In this document: positions 1 to 5,871 of the stretch, piece after piece
Position numbering within the stretch: the first letter of the stretch is position 1
Layout of the letters: each line of letters begins with the position of its first letter
Assembly (NCBI GenBank): GCA_031272575.1
Contig: JAISTO010000020.1
Coordinates: 1-6,398, forward strand
Length of the DNA stretch: 6,398 nt
DNA from: Treponema sp.
GTDB taxonomy: Bacteria > Spirochaetota > Spirochaetia > Treponematales > Breznakiellaceae
Direction: 5' to 3'
The notes under the pieces: generated by a model
Told to the model about the DNA's origin: nothing
Databases searched by the model: none
What the model saw: the letters and a program-made list of their open reading frames with translations, nothing else
Made by a program: the position numbers and the translations under genes

Positions 1-603
1 GCGCGCCCGGTGCTGATCGTGCTGTATAACGGCACAGATCCCTACCCTGACGAAAGCGTCTTGAAACTGTCCGACGCGTTCGCGGAGGATGACCTGTTCG
101 GCATTCCGGCAGGCCTGGATCCCTCGGTAGAGATGACGGTGAAGGTCTACAACATCAACCAGGGACATTGCGCAGACAAGGTGAAGAAGTGCCCGACGCT
201 GGAGGGCTACAGCATATTTGTCGAGAAGGTGCGCGAGTACCAGGCGGCTTTGCTTGAGGGGCAGCCGGGAAACGGCAAGGTGGACAAGGCATTGTTCACC
301 GAGGCAATGCGCCGTGCAATCCAATGGTGCATCGCAAACGGCGTGTTGAAGGACTTTTTGCAGGAACATGGAACGGAGGTGAATAACGTGTTGTTTGATG
401 ATTGGTCTATCGAAAAAGAGAAGGCCTGGGCCCGCGAGGAGGGGATCGAGGTGGGCCTCGAAAAAGGCCTCGAAAAAGGCCTTGAAAAGGGCATCGAAAA
501 GGGGTTCGCGGATGTGCTTGCCTACATTAACGCGGGCGGCACTATCGACGGCCTGCGGGAACGGCTGAGCCGCTCGGTGTCGGTGGGCAGCAGAAGGGGG
601 TAA
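1..603 (+). CDS. Rpn-family recombination-promoting nuclease / putative transposase, C-terminal part (5' end outside window)
   Basis: The frame is open from base 1 (residues A-R-P before VLIVLYNG), so the true start lies upstream; the GTG at 10 is an internal valine. The segment resembles the Rpn / PD-(D/E)XK transposase-like family (PF04754 type): a VLIVLYNG strand, then VKVYNINQGH, GYSIFVEKVREY, and a helical section with AMRRAIQWCIANGVLKDFLQEHG. Family members are DNA-acting nucleases linked to RecA-independent recombination; they are abundant, multicopy and often decayed in termite-gut treponemes. The C-terminus carries a GLEKG-type repeat tail, a hallmark of this family, encoded by a 12-bp tandem repeat, followed by a short helix (FADVLAYINAGGTIDGLRERL). 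The catalytic N-terminal half is not visible, so activity cannot be judged. Composition is more balanced than the GC-rich genes downstream. The family call is fairly sure, the biochemical role is not. Confidence 0.82.
   Translation, partial: ARPVLIVLYNGTDPYPDESVLKLSDAFAEDDLFGIPAGLDPSVEMTVKVYNINQGHCADKVKKCPTLEGYSIFVEKVREYQAALLEGQPGNGKVDKALFTEAMRRAIQWCIANGVLKDFLQEHGTEVNNVLFDDWSIEKEKAWAREEGIEVGLEKGLEKGLEKGIEKGFADVLAYINAGGTIDGLRERLSRSVSVGSRRG
454..501 (+). repeat. In-frame 12-bp tandem repeat, four units, coding GLEK/GIEK
   Basis: Units at 454-465 and 466-477 are identical (GGCCTCGAAAAA); 478-489 and 490-501 are variants (GGCCTTGAAAAG, GGCATCGAAAAG). A more degenerate unit precedes at 442-453. 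The period is a multiple of three, so copy-number change keeps the Rpn reading frame and lengthens or shortens a charged helix. Confidence 0.95.
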
Positions 604-638
604 ACCACAACCACACGAACATCCGGGAACTTTCCCCG

Positions 639-679
639 CCCCCTTGCCTCCCCTCCCCCATCCACGCTATCATACCGGC
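639..679 (+). promoter_or_regulatory. Predicted promoter of the esterase gene, leaderless layout
   Basis: A C5 run (639-643) is followed by TTGCCT (644-649) as the -35, an 18-bp spacer, TATCAT (668-673) as the -10, six bases (674-679) and then ATG at 680. The expected transcription start, about 7 bases after the -10, falls on the A of the ATG. There is no Shine-Dalgarno sequence. The same layout recurs before the zinc-protein gene and the acyltransferase gene on the other strand. Promoter function is inferred from sequence only. Confidence 0.6.
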
Positions 680-1462
680 ATGAATCCCATACTGCTTGAC
701 AAAACACGGGCGGTGACGCGGCCGGTGCATTCGTTTTTGATGCTGGGGCAGTCGAACATGGCGGGGCGGGGGGCGCTTGACGAGGCACCGCCCATTAAGA
801 ATGAGCGCCTGTTTATGCTGCGGAACGGGCGCTGGCAGCCCCTCTCGGAGCCGGTGAACTACGACCGGCCCTTTGCGGGCGTGTCCCTGGCTGTGAGTTT
901 CGCGGACGAGTACGCGCGCGCCTTCGACACGGCGGTGGGGCTTATTCCCTGCGCGGACGGGGGCTCGAGCCTTGCCGACTGGCGGCCCGGGGGCCCGCTC
1001 TACGACCATGCGGTGTTTCAGTGCGGCCTGGCCGGCCGGATAAGCGAGGTGAAGGGGATACTCTGGCACCAGGGGGAGGCGGACAGCGGCAGCGAGGAAG
1101 ACGCCGCCGCCTACGAGGAGCGCTTTTGCGCGCTCATTGCCGCCCTGCGGAAGGACTGCGGCCTTTCCCGCGTACCGCTCGTTATCGGCGAACTGGGCGC
1201 GTTCCTCGCCGCCCTGCCCGAGGGCTGCCGCTGCTTCCGGGAAGTGAACGCCGCCCTCGCCCGCATCGCCGCGCGAACCCCCCGCTGCGCCCTCGCCTCC
1301 GCCGCGGGCCTCGTCTCGAAGGGGGACAATCTCCACTTCGACTCGCGGTCCCTGCGGGAACTCGGCCGCCGCTACTTCGCGGCCTTCGATACCATCCGCA
1401 TTAAGCCGCGCTCCCTATGCGCCGGAAGCGGCGGTAGCGCCGCTCCAGAAGGCTGCCGGTAG
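680..1462 (+). CDS. SGNH-fold carbohydrate acetylesterase (SASA/DUF303, CE6-like)
   Basis: The protein has 260 residues. It carries the family's catalytic blocks: GQSNMAG at 23-29 with nucleophile Ser25, a GGSS loop at 94-97, WHQGEAD at 129-135, and DNLHFD at 216-221 supplying the Asp216/His219 pair. This order is that of CE6 acetylxylan esterases and sialate O-acetylesterase-like proteins, which remove acetyl groups from sugars. No signal peptide is seen, so a cytoplasmic role on imported acetylated oligosaccharides is the simplest reading; the substrate is not determined. I choose ATG 680 over the upstream in-frame TTG at 644, because that TTG lies in a C-rich tract, would add a low-complexity MPPLPHPRYHTG leader, and coincides with a good -35 element. 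The conserved domain ends near residue 238; the last 20 residues overlap the antisense end of accDA and look like a read-through tail. Confidence 0.85.
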   Translation: MNPILLDKTRAVTRPVHSFLMLGQSNMAGRGALDEAPPIKNERLFMLRNGRWQPLSEPVNYDRPFAGVSLAVSFADEYARAFDTAVGLIPCADGGSSLADWRPGGPLYDHAVFQCGLAGRISEVKGILWHQGEADSGSEEDAAAYEERFCALIAALRKDCGLSRVPLVIGELGAFLAALPEGCRCFREVNAALARIAARTPRCALASAAGLVSKGDNLHFDSRSLRELGRRYFAAFDTIRIKPRSLCAGSGGSAAPEGCR

Positions 1463-2987
1463 AAAGCGCCGCGAGACGGCCGAGAGCGTCCGCGATGAAG
1501 TCCGCTATGCGGCCCGCCGTTTCCGCGATGCCGTTCTGCGCGCCCCCCGGGGGCTCGCCGATAATCGCGTCGCAGATGCCGAAGGCGCGTATATCCTCCG
1601 CGCCGATTTTCATGACGCGCGCGGCCTCTTTTTCTTTTGCCGCATCTTTCCAGACCAGCGCCGCAAAGCCCCGGGGCGAGATCACCGAGTAGAGGCTGTT
1701 TTCGAGCATACCTAACTCGTCGCAGACTCCGAGCGCGAGCGCGCCCCCGCTTCCCCCCTCTCCGAGCACGACCGAAACGACCCGCGTCTTCAGCGTCATA
1801 AACGTCTTGAGACAGGAAGCGATGGCCTCTCCCTGGCCCCGCGCTTCCGCGCCCACGCCAAAAAATGCCCCCGGCGTGTCGATGAAGCAGAGCACCGGGC
1901 GCTGAAACTTTTCCGCCTGCCGCGCGAGGCGCAGCGCCTTCCGGTAGCCCTCCGGGTGCGCCATTGAAAAATGCCGCTCTTTCAATTCCTCGATGCTGCG
2001 TCCACGCACATGCGCAATAACGGTGACCGGCATGCCGCGAAAAAATGCCAGTCCGCCGAGTATCGCTTTATCGTCACCAAAGCAGCGATCGCCTTTCAAT
2101 TCGATAAAACCGTCGCAGAGCAGGGGGAGATAGTCCAGTATGCTCGGGCGGTTCAGACTGCGCAGCAAGTCGAGGCGTTCGGTAATTGAAAGCGCGGGAA
2201 CGAGATCCCTCTTTCGCGGCGCCGGTACCGGCGCGCGGCTCGGCGCGCGGCTCGGCGCGCGGCTCGGAAGGGGGGCGCGGTGCAGATCGAGCAGGGCCGC
2301 GAGCGTTTCTTTCAGCGCGCCCCGCGCGGTGACCGCATCCGCGAACCCGCTGCGGCAAAAAAACTCCGCGCTCTGAAAATCGTCAGGGAAAGCGCCGTCC
2401 GAAGGGTCGAGGCCGACGGTGGTTTTTGTCACGCGCTTGCCGGCAAAACCGACCAGCGCCCCCGGTTCTGCGAGGATGATGTCTCCCAGCGAGGCGAAGG
2501 ACGCGGTAACACCCCCTGTGGTGGGATCGGTTATCACCGAAATGAATAACTGCCCTGCCTCGCTGTGCCGCGCGAGCGCCCCCGCGGTTTTCGCCATCTG
2601 CATAAGGCTGATGATCCCCTCCTGCATACGGGCGCCGCCCGACGCGGTAAAAATAATGACCGGCAGTCGTTTTTCTGACCCACGTTCAAACAAACGGGTG
2701 ATTTTTTCCCCCACGACGCTGCCCATACTCGCCATAAGAAAGGCGCAGTCCATAATGCATAGCAGCGCGGGCCTGCCGTTGATCGCGCAGCGGCCGCACA
2801 CGACGGCCTCCGGCATACCGCAGGCTTCCCGCAGCGCGGCGATTTTTTCGTCGTAACCCGCAAAGCCCAAGGGGTTTCCCGTGACAAGGCCGGCATCAAA
2901 TTCGACAAAACTGCCGGCGTCGGCGACAAGCGCGAGACGCTCGTGCCACCGAAGCCTGCCCAGCGGAGCAGGCTCTTCATTTTTCAT
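1401..2987 (-). CDS. accDA: Fused acetyl-CoA carboxylase carboxyltransferase, beta-alpha (AccD-AccA), without zinc ribbon
   Basis: This 528-residue protein joins both carboxyltransferase subunits of acetyl-CoA carboxylase, which moves CO2 from carboxybiotin to acetyl-CoA to give malonyl-CoA, the first committed step of fatty-acid synthesis. The AccD half (about 1-236) shows SMGSVVG (88-93 region), TASGGARMQEG (114-124) and TDPTTGGVTASFA (153-165). A short SRAP-repeat linker (about 238-258) follows. The AccA half (about 262-528) shows PEGYRKALRL (345-354), IDTPGAFFGVGAEARGQGEA (369-388), GEGGSGGALALG (409-420), YSVISPRG (433-440) and a basic RRYRRFRR tail. The oxyanion-hole glycine pairs of both halves are present, so it should be active. 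The N-terminal four-cysteine zinc ribbon of typical AccD is absent, and AccA's N-terminal helical segment is shortened. It is last in the operon, 2 bp after the acyltransferase stop. AccB and AccC are not in the window. Confidence 0.93.
   Translation of the reverse strand: MKNEEPAPLGRLRWHERLALVADAGSFVEFDAGLVTGNPLGFAGYDEKIAALREACGMPEAVVCGRCAINGRPALLCIMDCAFLMASMGSVVGEKITRLFERGSEKRLPVIIFTASGGARMQEGIISLMQMAKTAGALARHSEAGQLFISVITDPTTGGVTASFASLGDIILAEPGALVGFAGKRVTKTTVGLDPSDGAFPDDFQSAEFFCRSGFADAVTARGALKETLAALLDLHRAPLPSRAPSRAPSRAPVPAPRKRDLVPALSITERLDLLRSLNRPSILDYLPLLCDGFIELKGDRCFGDDKAILGGLAFFRGMPVTVIAHVRGRSIEELKERHFSMAHPEGYRKALRLARQAEKFQRPVLCFIDTPGAFFGVGAEARGQGEAIASCLKTFMTLKTRVVSVVLGEGGSGGALALGVCDELGMLENSLYSVISPRGFAALVWKDAAKEKEAARVMKIGAEDIRAFGICDAIIGEPPGGAQNGIAETAGRIADFIADALGRLAALSTGSLLERRYRRFRRIGSAA
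2231..2266 (-). repeat. Three perfect 12-bp tandem repeats coding the SRAP linker of AccDA
   Basis: On the plus strand the unit GCGCGCGGCTCG occurs at 2231-2242, 2243-2254 and 2255-2266 without a mismatch. In the minus-strand frame it codes a Ser-Arg-Ala-Pro repeat near residues 241-253, exactly at the junction of the AccD-like and AccA-like halves. It therefore forms a flexible, length-variable linker. Confidence 0.95.
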
Positions 2988-2989
2988 TA

Positions 2990-3775
2990 TTATAATAACT
3001 CCCTTCCCATTGGGGCAAACAACGTTTTTTTTATATCGTCGTTCAGGCGTTTTACCGCGGCCGGCACGGGCAGCCCCGCATACCGCTGCGGCGCGATTTC
3101 CGGCAGGACGCGCAGTTCGTAGCGGTAGCGTTCAGTATGATTGTATGCCCACCAGGGGTCTTTTTTCCCAAGGCCCCACTTGTCGTTTCCCCCTATCAGT
3201 ACGGGAAGGACCGGTCTGCCGGTCAGGACCGAAACGCGGGCAGCGCCTTTCATTACTTTGATGGGGCCGCTTCTCCGTGTCCGCGTTCCTTCCGGGAAAA
3301 TGATCAGGCAGTTGCCCTGCGCCAGCGATTCGGCGCAGCGGGAAAGAAGCGTTTCGTGATCGAGCGAGTTGGGAATGTACAGCCGCGTGATAACCGCGCT
3401 GACGATGTTGTGCAGCAGGGCCGCATTGACGATGCAGTCCGCGTTGGGAATCAGCGAGATAAGGATAACCACGTCGAGCAGGGACGGATGATTCGCCGCG
3501 AGTATCTTTCCTTCGATGTGCCTGAAGGCCGCGCGGTCATCCGTTTTAATGACGATAACGCCAAGAACCGCCATAACCGAGCTAAGGACACGGAACGAAC
3601 ACGACAGCACTATACGGCCGTACTTTTGGAAACGGGTCTGCTCCCGCAGGAAGAGCCGCATAGCGGGAAGAATAACCAGCCCAAGTGAAACCGCCCCCAA
3701 TCCAAAAATGAAAAACGAGAACCACTTCACAAAGACCCGCCATACATAGAGCACATGATTCTTTATCGGCTGCAT
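2990..3775 (-). CDS. Membrane-associated lysophospholipid acyltransferase (PlsC/LPLAT family)
   Basis: The 261-residue protein carries the PlsC acyltransferase motifs: NHPSLLD at 95-101, giving the HX4D catalytic pair His96/Asp101, FPEGTRTR at 160-167 for glycerophosphate binding, and a VLPVLIGG strand at 189-196. One or two hydrophobic stretches (about 18-43 and 57-76) anchor it at the inner membrane. The expected reaction is transfer of an acyl chain to a lysophospholipid such as 1-acyl-glycerol-3-phosphate. The N-terminal pattern YVWR...FFIFGLG is, from memory, like acyltransferases of aryl-polyene or flexirubin gene clusters, so a specialised lipid acceptor is possible; none of the other genes of such a cluster are visible here. 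It lies 7 bp after rsgA and 2 bp before accDA, which links lipid assembly with malonyl-CoA supply. It appears to have its own promoter within the end of rsgA. Confidence 0.88.
   Translation of the reverse strand: MQPIKNHVLYVWRVFVKWFSFFIFGLGAVSLGLVILPAMRLFLREQTRFQKYGRIVLSCSFRVLSSVMAVLGVIVIKTDDRAAFRHIEGKILAANHPSLLDVVILISLIPNADCIVNAALLHNIVSAVITRLYIPNSLDHETLLSRCAESLAQGNCLIIFPEGTRTRRSGPIKVMKGAARVSVLTGRPVLPVLIGGNDKWGLGKKDPWWAYNHTERYRYELRVLPEIAPQRYAGLPVPAAVKRLNDDIKKTLFAPMGRELL
2999..3005 (-). promoter_or_regulatory. Shine-Dalgarno-like site for accDA
   Basis: Read on the minus strand, AAGGGAG lies inside the last codons of the acyltransferase gene, 11 bases before the accDA ATG at 2987. The spacing is a little long but it is the clearest ribosome binding site in the window. 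It supports the chosen start and translation from the shared operon transcript. Confidence 0.55.
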
Positions 3776-3816
3776 AGAGCTATCATACTCTGTCAGCCGT
3801 AAAATGGCAAGGGGGG
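3776..3816 (-). promoter_or_regulatory. Predicted internal operon promoter for the acyltransferase and accDA, leaderless layout
   Basis: Reading the minus strand: a C6 run (3816-3811), TTGCCA (3810-3805) as the -35, a 17-bp spacer, TATGAT (3787-3782) as the -10, six bases, then ATG at 3775. The -10 contains the rsgA stop codon TGA (3785-3783). No Shine-Dalgarno sequence precedes the ATG. It is the best match to a sigma-70 promoter in the window, and it would let the two lipid genes be expressed apart from murI and rsgA. Confidence 0.65.
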
Positions 3817-4733
3817 AGCGCCTGTAGTTCCTTCAGGATGCGCAGGAAACTCTCGCAGCGGCCGGGGTGGATATCGCCGCGAGCGAGGGCGGCCTGCACC
3901 GCGCAGCCGGGCTCGGTCTCGTGAGCGCAGGAGAGGCCGAAGGCGCAGCGGCCGGCGAGGGGGGCCAGTTCCGGCATGGCGAGGAGGGCGTCGGCAGCCG
4001 TCATGCCGCAGGGGGCGAAGCGGCGGAGCCCGGGCGTGTCGATAAGGCGCGTCCCGCCGGGGGCCTCGAAGAGCGCTCCCTGGGTGGTGGTGTGGGTGCC
4101 GCGGTCCCACTTGCGGTTGAGCGCGCCCACCGCGGCGGCGGCGCCGGGCACGAGCGCGTTTATGAGGGTGGACTTGCCCACGCCGGACTGCCCCACGAGG
4201 AGCGCGCTGAGCCCCGCGAGGCGCTGCCGCAGGGCCTCGAGCCCCGCGCCGGTTTTGAGCGAGAGGGGCAGCACCTCGTACCCGATGCGGCGGTAGTCCG
4301 CGAGGCGGGACGCGGCCTCCGCGTCAGGGCTGTCCCCGTCAATCTTGTTAAGAATGATGACCGCGGGCACCCCCTCGAACGCGGCCTGCATGAGCAGGCG
4401 GTCGAGGAAGCGGGGCCGGAACGGGGGGGAGGCGGCGGTGGTCATGCAGAGGACGAGGCCGATGTTGGCGGCGAGGGCCTGGGGCGCGCCGGCGCCTTTC
4501 TGGTTGTAGCGGCAGAACGCGTTCGCGCGCGCCTCCACGCTGACGATGAGGCCCCGGTCGGGGCGCAGGGGATCGGGTTCGCAGTCGACCCAGTCCCCGG
4601 GGGCGAGCGCGTTGTAGCGGCCCTCGGCCCCTTTCAGGACCTTGCCCTTCAGGACGCAGTCCCGCTCCCGGTCCTCGCCTTCAAGCCTGATCGCGAAGGT
4701 GTTCCACGCCCCGCGGAGCACGAGCCCCCTCAT
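3783..4733 (-). CDS. rsgA: Ribosome small subunit-dependent GTPase RsgA (YjeQ/EngC)
   Basis: The 316-residue protein has the circularly permuted GTPase order that defines RsgA: an N-terminal OB-fold-like region (about 1-70), then G4 NKID (129-132), G5-like SLKTG (158-162), G1 P-loop GQSGVGKST (181-189), G2 RGTHTTT (211-217) and G3 DTPGLRRF (232-239). A zinc-binding module follows with Cys263, Cys269, His271 and Cys277. The enzyme acts late in 30S subunit maturation, releasing assembly factors or checking the decoding site. Length is normal. Its ATG overlaps the murI stop in an ATGA arrangement, so translation is probably coupled to murI; no separate Shine-Dalgarno sequence is seen. All key residues are intact. 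Confidence 0.96.
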   Translation of the reverse strand: MRGLVLRGAWNTFAIRLEGEDRERDCVLKGKVLKGAEGRYNALAPGDWVDCEPDPLRPDRGLIVSVEARANAFCRYNQKGAGAPQALAANIGLVLCMTTAASPPFRPRFLDRLLMQAAFEGVPAVIILNKIDGDSPDAEAASRLADYRRIGYEVLPLSLKTGAGLEALRQRLAGLSALLVGQSGVGKSTLINALVPGAAAAVGALNRKWDRGTHTTTQGALFEAPGGTRLIDTPGLRRFAPCGMTAADALLAMPELAPLAGRCAFGLSCAHETEPGCAVQAALARGDIHPGRCESFLRILKELQALPPCHFTADRV

Positions 4734-5545
4734 ACGGGCCAGGCCTCAGGGGAAAGCCCCGCGGCCGCGGCGGCCGCCTCCCAGCGGGGCTCAGGCGGGG
4801 CGCCGCCCGTTAAGAAGATGCGCCCCCCTTGCGGGGCCGCGTCAGGCGGGGCCCGGAGCGCGCGCTCATCGAGGAGGGACTCTATGCGCCGTGTGACCCC
4901 GTCAACCGAGTCGTAGATACGCACGCCCCCCCCGCATTCGCGCGCGGCGGCAATAAAATCATCCCGTAAAAAAAGAAAGTGCGTACAGCCCAGCACGAGG
5001 CCGTCCGCGCCCAGTGCTTCGCAGCGCCTGAGCGCGGGGAGCACGGCCGCGAGCCGCTCTTCCGCGGAGGCGCCGCACGCGCGCTCCTCGGCAAAGGCTA
5101 CCAGCGCGGTGGCCGCTTCCTTCAGGACGCGGCATTCGGGCCGCACACGGCGGGCGGTTTCGTCTATGCTTTGGTCTTCGACCGTGCGCTCCGTGCCGAT
5201 AAGGATGACGCGGCCGCTGCGGCTCTCTTCGAGCGCCGGCTTGACCGCCGGAAAGGTGCCGACGAAGAGGCGATCGGGAAACACGGCGCGCAGGTGGGCT
5301 ATGCCGGAGACGGTCGCCGTGTTGCAGGCGAGGGCCAGCACCTTGGGATCGAAGCGGGCGACTATGCGGCCGCAGAGGCGCTCGAGGAGCGCGCGGAGCG
5401 CGGGGAGGGCGCGGGTGCCGTAGGGGAAATGGGCGCGGTCTGCCACGCAGATCACGGTTTCGCGGGGGTTGCGGCCGGCAAAGTGCGCGTAGTAGGGGAG
5501 CGCCCCGATGCCGGAGTCCCAAAACACGACCGGACGGCGGTCCAT
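4730..5545 (-). CDS. murI: Glutamate racemase
   Basis: The 271-residue protein converts L-glutamate to D-glutamate for peptidoglycan, in the cytoplasm. Family motifs are present: DSGIG at 10-14 with the catalytic-site Asp10/Ser11, FPYGT at 40-44, ALACNTAT at 71-78 with catalytic Cys74, FPAVKPA at 98-104, and LGCTHF at 185-190 with the second catalytic Cys187. The two-cysteine mechanism is therefore intact. The segment after DSGIG (ALPYYAHF) departs from the usual GGLSVL, and the C-terminus has an added FLTGGAPPEPRW-type section, a spirochaete-like variant. It begins 3 bp after the zinc-protein gene with only a weak GGGTAGGGT upstream, and overlaps rsgA by 4 bp. An alternative related fold, Asp/Glu racemase of other specificity, is less likely given the CNTAT and GCTH context. 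Confidence 0.93.
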   Translation of the reverse strand: MDRRPVVFWDSGIGALPYYAHFAGRNPRETVICVADRAHFPYGTRALPALRALLERLCGRIVARFDPKVLALACNTATVSGIAHLRAVFPDRLFVGTFPAVKPALEESRSGRVILIGTERTVEDQSIDETARRVRPECRVLKEAATALVAFAEERACGASAEERLAAVLPALRRCEALGADGLVLGCTHFLFLRDDFIAAARECGGGVRIYDSVDGVTRRIESLLDERALRAPPDAAPQGGRIFLTGGAPPEPRWEAAAAAAGLSPEAWPV

Positions 5546-5548
5546 ACC

Positions 5549-5830
5549 CTACCCGAAAAGTTTCGCGAGCGCGGCTTTGGCGGCCCGCGCATTAGCGAGC
5601 GCGTCCTGCTGCCCCGCGCCCGGCTTTCTGAGGGCGGGGTTCAGCGCGAACCAGTCGCAGAAGGTGGCCCGCTCGGTCTCGCCCGTGAAATCGGCCTGCC
5701 CCTCCGCGCAGCCCGTCCCCCGGAACAGGGCGCAGTTCCGGCAGCAGCGCAGGTCCTTGCCGCAGGCGCAGCGCCACGACCTGCCTATGGGCTCAGTCTC
5801 CGTAACCGGAGCCCCGCAATACCAACACAT
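5549..5830 (-). CDS. Small cysteine-rich zinc-ribbon-like conserved protein, first gene of the operon
   Basis: This 93-residue protein starts MCWYCGAP and carries nine cysteines (2, 5, 21, 23, 29, 30, 33, 41, 58). From memory it matches a widespread uncharacterised bacterial family with the pattern C-x2-C-G, a GR turn, CG-x-DL-x2-C-x2-C, a central GC and then ERA-x-FCD-(W/Y)-F. Here the last part reads ETERATFCDWF at 51-61. The usual CP-x-CG is replaced by C21-A-C23-G, a one-residue shorter spacing. Residues 72-92 form an alanine-rich helix. The function is unknown; metal binding is the reasonable inference. A longer in-frame opening runs upstream to 6127, but it crosses repeats and low-complexity DNA. 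The ATG at 5830 is chosen because family homology begins there and a good promoter sits exactly upstream. The gene precedes murI by 3 bp. Confidence 0.83.
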   Translation of the reverse strand: MCWYCGAPVTETEPIGRSWRCACGKDLRCCRNCALFRGTGCAEGQADFTGETERATFCDWFALNPALRKPGAGQQDALANARAAKAALAKLFG

Positions 5831-5871
5831 AGGGGGAGTATAGCGGGGACGGGGGGGACTGTGCAAGGGGG
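5831..5871 (-). promoter_or_regulatory. Predicted promoter of the zinc-protein/murI/rsgA/acyltransferase/accDA operon, leaderless layout
   Basis: Reading the minus strand: a C5 run (5871-5867), TTGCAC (5866-5861) as the -35, an 18-bp spacer, TATACT (5842-5837) as the -10, six bases (5836-5831), then ATG at 5830. The predicted transcription start is the first base of the start codon. There is no Shine-Dalgarno sequence between the -10 and the ATG. Confidence 0.63.

Larger units (their letters stand above)
1401..5830 (-). other. Five-gene operon: zinc protein, murI, rsgA, acyltransferase, accDA
   Basis: Five minus-strand genes follow with gaps of 3 bp, a 4-bp overlap, 7 bp and 2 bp, and no terminator-like hairpin between them. 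One promoter lies before the first gene and one before the fourth, so a full-length and a shorter lipid-gene transcript are both expected. The products serve cell-wall precursor supply, ribosome maturation and membrane lipid synthesis. Confidence 0.75.

Noticed and set aside
644..679. Upstream TTG start for the esterase
   Set aside because: It would add a low-complexity leader; the TTG is better read as the -35 hexamer, and ATG 680 sits at the predicted transcription start.
542..1336. Minus-strand open frame opposite the esterase
   Set aside because: The esterase has all catalytic blocks on the plus strand; the antisense product is compositionally biased and matches nothing I know.
2989..3018. 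TTGCCC-N18-TATAAT before accDA as a promoter
   Set aside because: The hexamers are good, but the predicted start would fall inside accDA after its ATG with no later plausible start. The TATAAT overlaps the acyltransferase stop region, and a Shine-Dalgarno site supports read-through translation instead.
3867..4916. Long plus-strand open frame (349 codons) opposite rsgA and murI
   Set aside because: It is antisense to two intact, motif-complete genes; its product is Gly/Ala/Glu/Arg-rich low complexity, as expected from GC-rich coding DNA.
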